A stretch of DNA of 64,000 nt, taken from assembly GCF_008802405.1 (NCBI RefSeq), contig NZ_VZDO01000013.1:99005-163004 (forward strand). The letters are read 5' to 3'. The notes below the pieces were generated by a model, which ran no database searches, was not told where the DNA came from, and saw nothing but the letters and a program-made list of their open reading frames with translations. The position numbers were made by a program, and so were the translations under genes. This DNA comes from Plantimonas leprariae. Lineage in GTDB: Bacteria > Pseudomonadota > Alphaproteobacteria > Rhizobiales > Rhizobiaceae. Below, piece by piece: positions 16,907 through 25,975 of the stretch (position 1 is its first letter; each line of letters starts with the position of its first letter).

Positions 16907-17872
16907 ATGACAGCCATGAAGACGGCGCCCCGCTTGCCCTTCGCGGTTCCCGCCTTGTGCTTTGGAACCTCGGGTCTCGGCGACATGCCGGACACCTATG
17001 GATACGCGGTCGGCGAGGCGCGGGCCGATGCGACGCTGGCGGCGATCTTCGCCGAGCGGCCCGCCTTCCTCGACACGTCGCGCATCTACGGCATGGGCCG
17101 GAGCGAGGAGCGGATCGGCAAGGCGATCAAGTCGCTCGGCGGCCTGCCAGAGGGAAGCATCATCTCGACGAAGCTCGACCGCGACTTCGAGACCGGGCGG
17201 TTCGACGGCGAGCGGGCCCGGCGCTCGCTCGAGGAAAGCCTGACGGCGCTCGGTCTCGACCGGATCCAGATCATGCATCTCCACGATCCGGAACATTGCT
17301 GGGATCTCGGCGAGGTGACGGGCAAGGGCGGGGCGCTGGAGGCCCTCGTCCGGATGAAGGAGGAAGGTCTCGTCGAGGCCATCGGTCTGGCGATGGGCAA
17401 GGTGCCGCTGATGCGCCGGCTCCTCGGCGATTGGGAGTTCGACGCGATCATCAGCCACAACCGCTTCACGCTTCTGAACCGCGAGGCCGACGAGCTGTTC
17501 GACGAGGCGCACGGCCAAGGCACCGCCGTGTTCAACGCCGCGCCCTACAGCAGCGGCATCCTGGCGAAAGGATCCGGCCAGACCAGGCTCATCGCCTATC
17601 ACGAAGCGAGCGAGGCGCAGTTGGAGGTCGTGCGCCGGATCGAGGCGATCTGCGAGCGTCACGGCATCGCGATGGGTGCCGCGGCCCTGCAGTTCTCGAT
17701 GCGCGACAGCCGCGTCACGAGCACGATCTGCGGCGTGACCAAGCCCGAGCGCGTGGCGGAAACCAACGCCTGGGCCGAGGCGGAGATACCGGCGGAAGCC
17801 TGGGACGAGCTGATGGCGCTGCCGTTCAGCAAGGAGGATCCGGAAGCGTCGCGCGTCTACCGGCCCGGCTGA
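16907..17872 (+). CDS. Aldo/keto reductase, sugar-dehydrogenase-like
   Basis: 321-residue NAD(P)-dependent TIM-barrel oxidoreductase. The catalytic tetrad is visible: D and Y in FLDTSRIYGMG, K in ISTKLDRDF and H in MHLHDPEH. The overall pattern resembles L-fucose/D-threo-aldose 1-dehydrogenases, which make sugar lactones. ATG at 16907 follows an AGGA. Together with the nearby sugar importer and lactonase-like hydrolase it could form an oxidative aldose pathway; this is inference. Confidence 0.87.
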   Translation: MTAMKTAPRLPFAVPALCFGTSGLGDMPDTYGYAVGEARADATLAAIFAERPAFLDTSRIYGMGRSEERIGKAIKSLGGLPEGSIISTKLDRDFETGRFDGERARRSLEESLTALGLDRIQIMHLHDPEHCWDLGEVTGKGGALEALVRMKEEGLVEAIGLAMGKVPLMRRLLGDWEFDAIISHNRFTLLNREADELFDEAHGQGTAVFNAAPYSSGILAKGSGQTRLIAYHEASEAQLEVVRRIEAICERHGIAMGAAALQFSMRDSRVTSTICGVTKPERVAETNAWAEAEIPAEAWDELMALPFSKEDPEASRVYRPG

Positions 17873-17908
17873 GGCAGTCTCCCGAACCGGGCCGAGACGG
17901 ACGCCCCG

Positions 17909-18160
17909 TCACTCGTCCTGGAACTCCTTGCCGACTTCGCCGAACCTGGCGAGCAGCTTCGGCTCCTGAACGACCTCGCCGGTGTCGGTGTCGACCGCCA
18001 TGGTCAGCGCGACGACGCCGGCGAACTTCTCGGCATCGCGTTCGGCCCGCGCCACCGCCTCGGCTTCCGTCCGGTACTCGACGGAGCGGCCGGCGGTCAG
18101 CTTCCTGCCGCGCCGCTCGAACTGCTGGACGATGAACAGCGTCTTCTCGGGCATCGGCAA
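17909..18160 (-). CDS. Small conserved hypothetical protein
   Basis: 83 residues, soluble and charged. It begins MPMPEKTLFIVQQFERRGRKL and has a TEAEAVARAERDAEKFAGVVAL segment that is probably helical. It reads as a genuine coding sequence by codon use and composition, and I have the impression of similar small proteins in Rhizobiales. Start may be the second Met-Pro (residue 3). No function can be assigned. It lies downstream of urtE on the same strand, with a 90-base gap. Confidence 0.65.
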   Translation of the reverse strand: MPMPEKTLFIVQQFERRGRKLTAGRSVEYRTEAEAVARAERDAEKFAGVVALTMAVDTDTGEVVQEPKLLARFGEVGKEFQDE

Positions 18161-18250
18161 TTTCTCGTCACGTGCGCCGGCGGCGACGTCTCCTTCGCCT
18201 GACAGATGGAGTCGGCGTCCCGGTCCGACAGGGGCCGGCGTGCCGCACCA

Positions 18251-18946
18251 TCACACCGTCAGGTGGCGGCGCACCTCCGGCCGGTCGAGGTCCGCGGCCG
18301 CGCCGGAGAAGACGATCTCGCCGCGGTCCATGACGTAGACCCGGTCGGCGAGCTCGCGGCAGAAATCGAGATATTGCTCGACGAGGAGGATCGCCATGCC
18401 GGCCTCCTCCTTCAGGAAGCGGATGGCGCGGCCGATATCCTTGATGATCGAGGGCTGGATGCCCTCGGTCGGCTCGTCGAGGACGAGGAGGCGCGGACGC
18501 GTGACGAGGGCGCGGCCGATCGCGAGCTGCTGCTGCTGGCCGCCGGAAAGGTCGCCGCCGCGCCGCCCGAGCATGTTTCTCAGCACCGGAAACAGTTCGA
18601 ACACGTGGTCGGGGATCGTCCTGTCCGCCGCCTTCAGCGGCGCGAAGCCGGTCTGGAGGTTCTCCTTGACGGTGAGGAGCGGGAAGATTTCCCGCCCCTG
18701 CGGCACGAAGCCGATGCCGCGCCGGGCGCGCGCATAGGGCGCCTCGCGGCCGAGCGCCCGGCCGTCCAGCGCGATCTCGCCGGCGCGGATCGGCGCCTGT
18801 CCGACGACGGCGCGCATCAGGCTGGTCTTGCCGACGCCGTTCCGCCCGAGGACGCAGGTGATCTCGCCCTTCCGCGTTTCCATCGAGACGCCGCGCAGCG
18901 CCTGCGCCGCGCCGTAGAAGAGATCGATTCCCGAGACGTTCAGCAC
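18251..18946 (-). CDS. urtE: Urea ABC transporter ATP-binding protein UrtE
   Basis: 231-residue ATPase of the branched-chain-amino-acid/urea (LivF-like) family. Walker A is GRNGVGKTSLM near residues 35-45, signature LSGGQQQQLAIGRAL, Walker B LLVLDEPTEGIQPSII. EGIQPSII is characteristic of UrtE. It is the last gene of urtABCDE and starts four bases after the urtD stop. Confidence 0.95.
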   Translation of the reverse strand: MLNVSGIDLFYGAAQALRGVSMETRKGEITCVLGRNGVGKTSLMRAVVGQAPIRAGEIALDGRALGREAPYARARRGIGFVPQGREIFPLLTVKENLQTGFAPLKAADRTIPDHVFELFPVLRNMLGRRGGDLSGGQQQQLAIGRALVTRPRLLVLDEPTEGIQPSIIKDIGRAIRFLKEEAGMAILLVEQYLDFCRELADRVYVMDRGEIVFSGAAADLDRPEVRRHLTV

Positions 18947-18950
18947 CGGC

Positions 18951-19802
18951 TCATCTCCCGAGATAGACCTCGACGACGCGCGGGTCGGCGCTGACCGCGT
19001 CGAGCGGGCCTTCCGCCAGCACGGCGCCCTCGTGCAGGCAGGTCACCTTGACGCCGAGCGCGCGGACGAAATGCATGTCGTGCTCGACGACCACGACCGA
19101 CCGTGTCTCGGCGATCTCGCCGAGGAGCCGTGCGGTCTCTTCGGTTTCTGCGTCCGTCATGCCCGCCACCGGCTCGTCGATCAGGAGGAGCTGCGGGTCC
19201 TGCGCGAGGAGCATCGCGATCTCCAGCCATTGCTTCTGGCCGTGGCTGAGGTCGGCGGCTCGCGCGTTCCGCCGGTGGGTGAGGCGCGTGGCGGTGAGGA
19301 TGTCGTCGCGCCGCCGGCGCTCGTCCGAGGTGCGGCGATGGAACAGCGCACCGAAGACGCTGCGCGAACCGGCGAGCGCGAGGCGGAGATTGTCCTCCAC
19401 GGTGTGGCTCTCGAAGACCGTCGGCTTCTGGAACTTCCGGCCGATGCCCATCGAGGCGATGGCCGCCTCGTCGTGGCGCGTCAGGTCGGTCTCGCCGGCG
19501 AAATACACCTCGCCCGCGTCCGGCCGGGTCTTGCCGGTGATGATGTCCATCATCGTGGTCTTGCCGGCGCCGTTCGGGCCGATGATCGCCCGCATCTCGC
19601 CGCGCTGGAGGACGAGGCTGAGATTGTCGATCGCCTTGAACCCGTCGAAGCTCTTGGTGACACCGTCGAGGTAGAGGAGCGTGTCGCGCCGCGGGGAGGG
19701 GGCCGCCGCGCGGTTCCGCTCGCGCTCCGCCATCGCGGTCGCCCAAGGGTGCGGCGAGACGATCGGGCGTTCGAGGGCTTGCGTTCCGTGCACCGCCTTC
19801 AC
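18951..19802 (-). CDS. urtD: Urea ABC transporter ATP-binding protein UrtD
   Basis: 283-residue ATPase, LivG-like. Walker A GPNGAGKTTMMDIITGKTRPDAG, an unusual signature LSHGQKQWLEI typical of UrtD, and Walker B LLLIDEPVAGMTDAETEETA. The first 45 residues before LLYLDGVTKSF are an extension common in UrtD. Its start overlaps the urtC stop as ATGA. Confidence 0.95.
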   Translation of the reverse strand: MKAVHGTQALERPIVSPHPWATAMAERERNRAAAPSPRRDTLLYLDGVTKSFDGFKAIDNLSLVLQRGEMRAIIGPNGAGKTTMMDIITGKTRPDAGEVYFAGETDLTRHDEAAIASMGIGRKFQKPTVFESHTVEDNLRLALAGSRSVFGALFHRRTSDERRRRDDILTATRLTHRRNARAADLSHGQKQWLEIAMLLAQDPQLLLIDEPVAGMTDAETEETARLLGEIAETRSVVVVEHDMHFVRALGVKVTCLHEGAVLAEGPLDAVSADPRVVEVYLGR

Positions 19803-20956
19803 TCCGCCGGGTTCGCGGCCGCTGCGCCCGGGCCGTCGCCGATGCCCTTCTCGGCGGCTCGCGCGAAGCGCCGCTCGCGAAGCACGCCCCAGCCGTACCC
19901 GAGCGTGCCGACGATGCCGCGCGGCAGGAACAGGGTGACGAGCACGAAGAGGGCGCCGAGCGCGAAGAGCCAGTATTCCGGCGCGGCGGCCGTGAAGACG
20001 CTCTTGCCGGCGTTGACGACGAGCGCGCCGACGATCGGGCCGAGCAGCGTGCCGCGCCCGCCGACCGCGGCCCAGATCACGATCTCGATCGAGTTCACCG
20101 GCGCGAACTCGCCCGGATTGATGATGCCGACCTGCGGCACATAGAGCGCCCCGGCGACGCCCGCCATCATCGCCGAGACGGTGAAGGCGAAGAGCTTCAC
20201 GTGCTCGGGCCGCCAGCCGAGGAAGCGCGTGCGGCTCTCAGCATCGCGCACCGCGATCATCAACAGCCCCAGCCGCGAGCGCGTGATCGCGCCGACCACG
20301 ACGACGCCGAGGGCGAGCGCCACGCAGGTCGCGGCGAAGAGGGCGCGGCGCGTCGAGCCGCTGGCGATCGGGAACCCGAGGATGTCCTTGAAGTCGGTGA
20401 GGCCGTTGTTGCCGCCGAAGCCGAGGTCGTTCTGGAAGAAGGCGAGCATCAGCGCGTAGGTCATCGCCTGGGTGATGATCGAGAGATAGACGCCGGTGAC
20501 GCGGGAGCGGAACGCGAACCAGCCGAAGACCAGCGCGAGCAGGCCGGGCGCGGCGAGCACCATCAGGGCGGCGACGGGGAAGCGGTCGAGGCCCTGCCAG
20601 AACCAGGGCAGCTCGTGCCAGTTCAGGAACACCATGAAGTCCGGCAGCACCGGATTGCCGTAGACGCCGCGCCCGCCGATCTGGCGCATCAGGTACATGC
20701 CCATCGCATAGCCACCGAGCGCGAAGAACGCGCCGTGGCCGAGGCTGAGGATGCCGATGGTGCCCCAGACGAGGTCGAGGCTGAGCGCCAGGAGGGCGTA
20801 GGCAAGATACTTGCCGAAGAGCGGCACCGCATAGTCCGGCAGATGGAACGGGCTGGCGGGATCGAGACCGTTGAGGAACGGCACCAGCACCGCCGCGAGG
20901 AGAATCGCGGCGACGATCCACCAGACGCGGTGCCCGAGGTGCTTCGCGAAGATCAT
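19799..20956 (-). CDS. urtC: Urea ABC transporter permease UrtC
   Basis: 385-residue LivM-like inner-membrane permease. Landmarks are LSLDLVWGTIGILSLGHGAFFALGGY (split by membrane helices) and the loop GWRPEHVKLFAFTVSAMMAGVAGALY. The insertion PVLPDFMVFLNWHELPWFWQ between helices is typical of UrtC. The start overlaps the urtB stop (ATGA). Confidence 0.95.
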   Translation of the reverse strand: MIFAKHLGHRVWWIVAAILLAAVLVPFLNGLDPASPFHLPDYAVPLFGKYLAYALLALSLDLVWGTIGILSLGHGAFFALGGYAMGMYLMRQIGGRGVYGNPVLPDFMVFLNWHELPWFWQGLDRFPVAALMVLAAPGLLALVFGWFAFRSRVTGVYLSIITQAMTYALMLAFFQNDLGFGGNNGLTDFKDILGFPIASGSTRRALFAATCVALALGVVVVGAITRSRLGLLMIAVRDAESRTRFLGWRPEHVKLFAFTVSAMMAGVAGALYVPQVGIINPGEFAPVNSIEIVIWAAVGGRGTLLGPIVGALVVNAGKSVFTAAAPEYWLFALGALFVLVTLFLPRGIVGTLGYGWGVLRERRFARAAEKGIGDGPGAAAANPAE

Positions 20957-22584
20957 GCCTCGACGAACCTCCCTTTCAGGGCGAAGAGGCCGCGCGGCCG
21001 CTTCTGGATGAAGAGGATGATGAGGACGAGCACGGCGATCTTGCCGATGACCGCGCCGGCGAAGGGCTCCAGGAACTTGTTGACGACGCCGAGCGTCATC
21101 GCGCCGACGAGCGTGCCCCAGAGGTTGCCAACGCCGCCGAACACCACGACCATGAATGAGTCGATGATGTAACCCTGGCCGAGGTCCGGCGAGACGTTGT
21201 CGATCTGGCTGAGCGCGACGCCGGCGATGCCGGCGATGCCCGATCCGAGGGCGAAGGTCATCGCGTCGACCCAGGGCGTGCGGATGCCCATCGCGGCGGC
21301 CATCCGCCGGTTCTGCGTCACCGCCCGCATGCGGAGGCCGAGCGAGGTGCGGTTCAGGACGGCGAGGAGCCCGGCGAACAGGCCGAGCGCGAAGACGATG
21401 ATCCAGAGCCGGTTCCAGGTCACCTGCATCATGCCGACCTCGAAGGCGCCGCTCATCCAGGCCGGGTTGCCGACCTCGCGGTTGGTCGGGCCAAACAGGG
21501 TGCGGACCGCCTGCTGCAGGATCAGCGACACGCCATAGGTGGCGAGCAGCGTTTCCAGCGGCCGCCCGTAGAGGAAGCGGATCAGGCCGCGCTCGATCAC
21601 GAGGCCGGCGAAGCCCGCCACGAGAAAGGCGAGTGGCAGCGTGATCGCCAGCGACCAGTCGAAGAGCTGCGGGGCGTGCGTGCGGATCAGCTCCTGCACC
21701 GCGAAGGTCGTGTAGGCGCCGAGCATCACCATCTCGCCATGCGCCATGTTGATGACGCCCATGACGCCGAAGGTGATCGCGAGGCCGATCGCGGCGAGAA
21801 GCAGCACCGAGCCGAGCGACAGGCCGTACCAGACGTTCTGGCCCGCACCCCACAGCGCGATGCGCTGCTGAATCGCGGCGGCACCGTCATTCGCGGCCTT
21901 GGCGAGGGCGGGATCGGGGGAGGCGGCAAGCGCGGTGAGGGCGACCAGCGCCGCCCGGTCGCCGCGTGCCGCGACGGTCTTCGCGGCCGCGAGCTTCTCG
22001 CCCGGCGGCCGGTCGGATTTCAGCATCGCGCCGGCGCGGGCCTCTTCCAGACGCGACCTGATCGCCGGATCGCCTTCCTTGGCGATCATGCCGTCCAGCA
22101 TCTCGATCTGCTCGGGCGCGGCGTTGGCGAAGAGGCCGGTCGCGGCGCTCAGCCGGCGCGCGGGATCGGGCGAGGACAGGGTCAGGCTGCCGAGCGCCGC
22201 GTTGACGCTCGTGCGGATCGAGTTCTTGATCCGCACCTTCTCCAGCGCCGCCTTCGCTTCCGTGCCGGCCGCCTCGCCGGTCAGCGGATCGAAGGTCTGG
22301 AGCGCGGAGCCGGAGCCCCGCGCGATCAGCACCGCCCCATCGGTCTTGCGGAAGTAGAGCTCGCCATCGGCGAGCGCGCGCAGCGTCGTCGCGGCGCTGG
22401 GGTCGCCGGTCGCGGCGAGAGCCTTCACGGTCGCCTCGGTCTCATCGAAGCTCTTCTTGCCGGCGAAGTCCGCGACGACCGCGCGCGGATCGCCGCCTTG
22501 CGCGAAGGCGGCCGGCGCCGTCGCGGCGAGGAGGATCAGGCCGGCGAAAAGCCGCAGGAGAAGCGTCGACAGGCGTGAGGGCAT
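20953..22584 (-). CDS. urtB: Urea ABC transporter permease UrtB
   Basis: 543-residue LivH-like permease. A signal-like N-terminus (LLLRLFAGLILLAATAPAAFAQ) is followed by a roughly 210-residue soluble extracytoplasmic region with helical repeats, as in other proteobacterial UrtB. The membrane part starts near residue 250 with GLSLGSVLLLAAIGLAITFG and GVMGVINMAHGEMVMLGAY. It is separated from urtA by 112 bases that hold a strong stem-loop. Confidence 0.95.
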   Translation of the reverse strand: MPSRLSTLLLRLFAGLILLAATAPAAFAQGGDPRAVVADFAGKKSFDETEATVKALAATGDPSAATTLRALADGELYFRKTDGAVLIARGSGSALQTFDPLTGEAAGTEAKAALEKVRIKNSIRTSVNAALGSLTLSSPDPARRLSAATGLFANAAPEQIEMLDGMIAKEGDPAIRSRLEEARAGAMLKSDRPPGEKLAAAKTVAARGDRAALVALTALAASPDPALAKAANDGAAAIQQRIALWGAGQNVWYGLSLGSVLLLAAIGLAITFGVMGVINMAHGEMVMLGAYTTFAVQELIRTHAPQLFDWSLAITLPLAFLVAGFAGLVIERGLIRFLYGRPLETLLATYGVSLILQQAVRTLFGPTNREVGNPAWMSGAFEVGMMQVTWNRLWIIVFALGLFAGLLAVLNRTSLGLRMRAVTQNRRMAAAMGIRTPWVDAMTFALGSGIAGIAGVALSQIDNVSPDLGQGYIIDSFMVVVFGGVGNLWGTLVGAMTLGVVNKFLEPFAGAVIGKIAVLVLIILFIQKRPRGLFALKGRFVEA

Positions 22585-22608
22585 GGGTTCCGTCGCGATC
22601 GGAAGGAA

Positions 22609-22639
22609 GCGGGGCGGCCGGGAGGAGGAGCCGCCCCGC
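22609..22639 (-). terminator. Stem-loop between urtA and urtB
   Basis: A perfect 9-bp stem GCGGGGCGG/CCGCCCCGC with a 13-base loop in the 112-base gap after urtA. There is no U-run. Such hairpins after binding-protein genes often protect the upstream message or attenuate the rest, raising binding protein over permease; this role is inferred. Confidence 0.5.
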
Positions 22640-22696
22640 GCTATGCCGGCACCGGGGAGGAGCGGCGGCGCGGCAATGGCTGTCAGGCGTCGCGGG

Positions 22697-24007
22697 TCAG
22701 TTCGAGGAGGCCGCCTTCTCGCCCGCGCCGCCGCACTTGCCAGTCGCCGTGTTGAAGTTGCCGCAGTTCATCGGCTTCCTCCAGTCCGAGATCAGCGGCG
22801 CGGATTCCGGCAGGTAGTCGGACCACTCGTCGCCGAGCACGAGGCCGGGCGTCTCGTAGACGGTCTGGAACTGGCCGTCGTCCTGGATCTCGCCGATCAG
22901 GACGGGCTTGGTGATGTGGTGGTTGGCGCCCATCGAGGAATAGCCGCCGGACAGGTTCGGCACCGACACGCCGACCATCGCGTCGATCACCGCGTCCGGA
23001 TCGGTGGTGCCGGCCTTCTCGACCGCCTTCACCCACATGTTGAAGCCGATGTAGTGCGCCTCCATCGGGTCGTTGGTGACGCGCTTGTCGTTCTTGATGA
23101 AAGCGTGCCAGGTCTTGATGAACTCCGCGTTCTCCGGCGTGTCGACCGACTGGAAGTAGTTCCAGGCGGCGAGGTGGCCGACGAGCGGCTTGGTGTCGAT
23201 GCCGGCCAGCTCCTCCTCGCCGACCGAGAAGGCCATCACGGGCACGTCCTCGGCCGAAACGCCCTGGTTGGCGAGTTCCTTGTAGAAGGGCACGTTGGCG
23301 TCGCCGTTGACGGTCGAGACGACGGCGGTCTTCTTGCCGGCCGCGCCGAAGTCCTTGATGGCGGAGACCTCGGTCTGCCAGTCGGAGAATCCGAACGGCG
23401 TGTAGTTGACCTTGATGTCGGCCGCCGCGACGCCCTTCGACTTGAGATACGCTTCGAGGATCTTGTTGGTGGTCCGCGGATAGACGTAGTCGGTGCCTTC
23501 CAGCACCCAGCGCTGGACGCCCTCGTTCATCAGGTAGTCGACCGCCGGGATGGCCTGCTGGTTCGGCGCGGCGCCGGTGTAGAAGACGTTGCGCTCCGAC
23601 TCCTCACCCTCGTACTGGACGGGGTAGAACAGGATCGAGTTCAGCTCCTTGAAGACGGGCAGGACGGATTTCCGCGAAACGGACGTCCAGCAGCCGAACG
23701 TGGCGGCGACCTTGTCCTGCGCGACGAGCTGGCGGGCCTTCTCGGCGAAGAGCGGCCAGTCGGACGCCGGGTCGACCACGACGGCTTCGAGCTTCTTGCC
23801 GAGAAGACCGCCCTTCTTGTTCTGCTCGTCGATGAGCATCAGCATGGCATCCTTCAGCGTCGTCTCGGAGATCGCCATCGTGCCGGACAGCGAATGAAGG
23901 ATGCCGACCTTGATCGTGTCGCCCGATGCGTCCTCGGCGAAAGCCGCGCTCGCCATCATGGACGAAAGCACCGCCGCTCCGAGAATCCCGAGATGCCGCC
24001 ACTTCAT
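22697..24007 (-). CDS. urtA: Urea ABC transporter substrate-binding protein UrtA
   Basis: 436-residue periplasmic urea-binding protein. The signal peptide spans residues 1-24 (MKWRHLGILG...AAFAED). Mature landmarks are TIKVGILHSLSGTMAISE, TFGCWTSVSRKSVLPVF, LFYPVQYEGEE and GAAPNQQAIPA, all typical of UrtA. The ATG at 24007 follows AAAGGGG. An upstream in-frame ATG at 24076 is rejected because it overlaps the sigma-54 promoter. Confidence 0.95.
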   Translation of the reverse strand: MKWRHLGILGAAVLSSMMASAAFAEDASGDTIKVGILHSLSGTMAISETTLKDAMLMLIDEQNKKGGLLGKKLEAVVVDPASDWPLFAEKARQLVAQDKVAATFGCWTSVSRKSVLPVFKELNSILFYPVQYEGEESERNVFYTGAAPNQQAIPAVDYLMNEGVQRWVLEGTDYVYPRTTNKILEAYLKSKGVAAADIKVNYTPFGFSDWQTEVSAIKDFGAAGKKTAVVSTVNGDANVPFYKELANQGVSAEDVPVMAFSVGEEELAGIDTKPLVGHLAAWNYFQSVDTPENAEFIKTWHAFIKNDKRVTNDPMEAHYIGFNMWVKAVEKAGTTDPDAVIDAMVGVSVPNLSGGYSSMGANHHITKPVLIGEIQDDGQFQTVYETPGLVLGDEWSDYLPESAPLISDWRKPMNCGNFNTATGKCGGAGEKAASSN

Positions 24008-24064
24008 CGCCGTGCCCCTTTCCGTGCTCGCCGAGCCGCCTCTCGCGGCTCCCGGACAGATCGC

Positions 24065-24080
24065 AGCAAACTTCATGCCA
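24065..24080 (-). promoter_or_regulatory. Sigma-54 promoter for urtABCDE
   Basis: The minus strand reads TGGCATGAAGTTTGCT, matching TGGCAC-N5-TTGCW, with the invariant GG (24079-24078) and GC (24067-24066) ten bases apart. It predicts a transcript start near 24054 and a leader of about 47 bases before urtA. This implies RpoN with an activator such as NtrC; I could not find a clear NtrC site. Confidence 0.75.
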
Positions 24081-24190
24081 ACCGCGGCGAAGCTCGGTCG
24101 ACAGATCGCCAGCAGGGCGGCGAACGTGCTCCTGCGCCCTTCTCGGACGAACCACTGCTCACTCTTTAAGCACTGATGACAGCATAGGCA

Positions 24191-24217
24191 GAGCGGCGAC
24201 TCCCGTGCGAGCCGCTC
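24191..24217 (-). terminator. Stem-loop at the 3' end of the beta-lactamase gene
   Basis: Inverted repeat GAGCGGC/GCCGCTC with a 13-base loop that overlaps the beta-lactamase stop. No U-run follows, so confidence is low. Confidence 0.3.
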
Positions 24218-25121
24218 AAGGTGCCAGGTCCTTCACGAGCGCGGCACCGACTTCGGCGACGACGGCGTTGCGCCCGTCGAGGTCGAGCGTCGTGTCGGTG
24301 AGGTAGACCGCGGCGACGATCGGGCCCCGCGTCGCGGCTTCACCGGTTTTCGGCCAGACGACCGCGATGACGCTGCGCGAGCCGTATGCGCCGGCACCGG
24401 TGCGGTCGGCGATGCGCCAGCCTTCCGGCAGGCTGGCGCGCAGGAGCGGCCCGCCGACCTTGTCGGCGACGAGCCAGGTTTCGAGCTGCCGTCGCGAGGG
24501 CTCCGACAGCGCGTCGCCGAGCATCAGCTTGCGGAGGCTGGCGGCGGCCGCATCCGGGCTCGTCGTGTCGCGCACTTCGCCGGGGCCGACATCGTTGAGC
24601 GCCGGCTCGGTGCGGTCGAGGCGCGTCGTCCCGTCGCCGATGCGGCGCATGAAACCGGTCAGCGCCGCCGGGCCGCCGGTGTGCGCCAGAATGAAGTTCC
24701 CGGCGCTGTTGTCGCTCGTCGCCGTCGCCGCGTCGCAGAGTTCTAGGAGCGACATGCCTTCGCCGCCGGTGCGGGTCTTGGTGATCGGCGAATACTCCTC
24801 GAGGTCGCGCGCCTCGAAGCGCACGCGCTGCTTCGCGTCGACCTCTCCCTTGTCGGCGAGATCGAGAAGGTGGGCGCAGGCGAAGGCCTTGAAGGTGCTG
24901 GTGATCGGGAAGCGTTCGCCGCCGCGATGCGACCAGGCGGCGCCGCTCGCGGTATCGACGACGCTGACGCCGAGGCGGCCGCCGGTCCGCTTCTCCAGCG
25001 CCGCGACCGTCCCGGCGAGCGCGTCGCCGAGCTTCGGCTCGGCTGCGGCCGGCCGCTCCGCAACGAACAGCCCGAGGCAGGCGAGAAGAACCAGCGCGCC
25101 GCGGCGCATCGTGTTCGGCAT
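24216..25121 (-). CDS. bla: Class A beta-lactamase
   Basis: About 301 residues, exported (RRGALVLLACLGLFVAERPAAAE as signal peptide). Catalytic motifs are STFK (Ser70/Lys73), SDNSAGN (130-132) and TEPALND (Glu166-Asn170). The third active-site box is DRTGAG, an Arg in place of the usual KTG lysine, as in carbenicillinase (CARB/PSE) enzymes. Cysteines in FACAHLL and LLELCDAA fit the Cys77-Cys123 pair. No ampR-like regulator or mobile element adjoins it, so it looks like a resident chromosomal gene. An upstream start at 25172 is possible. Confidence 0.9.
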   Translation of the reverse strand: MPNTMRRGALVLLACLGLFVAERPAAAEPKLGDALAGTVAALEKRTGGRLGVSVVDTASGAAWSHRGGERFPITSTFKAFACAHLLDLADKGEVDAKQRVRFEARDLEEYSPITKTRTGGEGMSLLELCDAATATSDNSAGNFILAHTGGPAALTGFMRRIGDGTTRLDRTEPALNDVGPGEVRDTTSPDAAAASLRKLMLGDALSEPSRRQLETWLVADKVGGPLLRASLPEGWRIADRTGAGAYGSRSVIAVVWPKTGEAATRGPIVAAVYLTDTTLDLDGRNAVVAEVGAALVKDLAP

Positions 25122-25266
25122 GAATCGAATCCCGTTCGGTCCGAGGTCTGTCACGGCTGCCGCTTCTGCCACCGTTCACCCGCCGGGCGCCAGCCGGCCA
25201 GCCCGCTTCGGAACGGACCGGCCGGGTCGCTCCTGTTCTTGCGCGGCCGTCCGCGCCGCGCCGGCG

Positions 25267-25824
25267 TCACGCGCCTCCCGCGCTCCAGGCATGCGGCCGG
25301 AACTCGGCTTCGAGCGGCGGCTCGGTCAGGCTGGCGGTGTAGTTCGTGATCGTGGAAGCCGCCACCACCGCGACGACCTCGAGAAGATGCTCCGGTCCGA
25401 AACCTTCGATCAGGAACATCCCTCGATCCTCGCCGGAAATGCGGCCGCGCTTCTCGATCAGCGTCTTCGCAAGCCGCGAGAGCGCCGCGAGCTTCGGATC
25501 CTTCGGCGTCCGCCCGCTCCGGATGGCTTCAACGTCGTCGGCGTCGATGCCCTGCTGCAGCGCGAGGAACGAGTGGAACGCGACGGCCCATTCGGCCCGG
25601 TTGGTGACGGCGTTGGTGAGAAGCAGCGTCTGGATCTCCCGCTCGCTGAAGCTGCCGCCATGGACGTTGTCGAACAGGCCGACGAGGCTGTCGATCAGGA
25701 CCGGCGAGGTCGACATCGCCGCCGCTATGTTGGGCACGAAGCCGAAGGCCGATTGCAGGGCCTGTAACGCCGGCCTGGACTTTTCCGGCGCGGTGTCGAG
25801 CGAATGGATGGGGAAGATGTGCAT
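25267..25824 (-). CDS. Carboxymuconolactone decarboxylase/AhpD-family protein lacking catalytic cysteines
   Basis: About 185 residues from the ATG at 25824, an all-helical AhpD-like protein. LLLTNAVTNRAEWAVAFHSFLALQQGI aligns (in parts) to the family core E-x-C-x2-C-x3-H, but both cysteine positions are Ala, leaving the Glu, Trp and His. Peroxidase activity by the CxxC mechanism is therefore unlikely. It diverges from an XRE-type regulator that probably controls it. A longer start at 25911 is possible. Confidence 0.75.
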   Translation of the reverse strand: MHIFPIHSLDTAPEKSRPALQALQSAFGFVPNIAAAMSTSPVLIDSLVGLFDNVHGGSFSEREIQTLLLTNAVTNRAEWAVAFHSFLALQQGIDADDVEAIRSGRTPKDPKLAALSRLAKTLIEKRGRISGEDRGMFLIEGFGPEHLLEVVAVVAASTITNYTASLTEPPLEAEFRPHAWSAGGA

Positions 25825-25975
25825 GTTCCGTATCCCGATGTGATGCCGGTGGATCGGTTCGATCCCAGCGCTGAGCAGGGTCACGGAACCGCCGAGCGGG
25901 AATGATCGCAATTACCTCGGAAGTCATTGTCCTGAGGCGCTCGCTTGCATAAGCCAATCCGCGCGGCCTGCGGTC

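Noticed and set aside
17909..18160. Small gene as a sixth urt-operon component
   Set aside because: It is 90 bases past urtE with no coupling and no link to known Urt proteins.
24216..25121. Beta-lactamase as a transferred resistance gene
   Set aside because: No insertion sequence, integron site or composition shift is visible around it.
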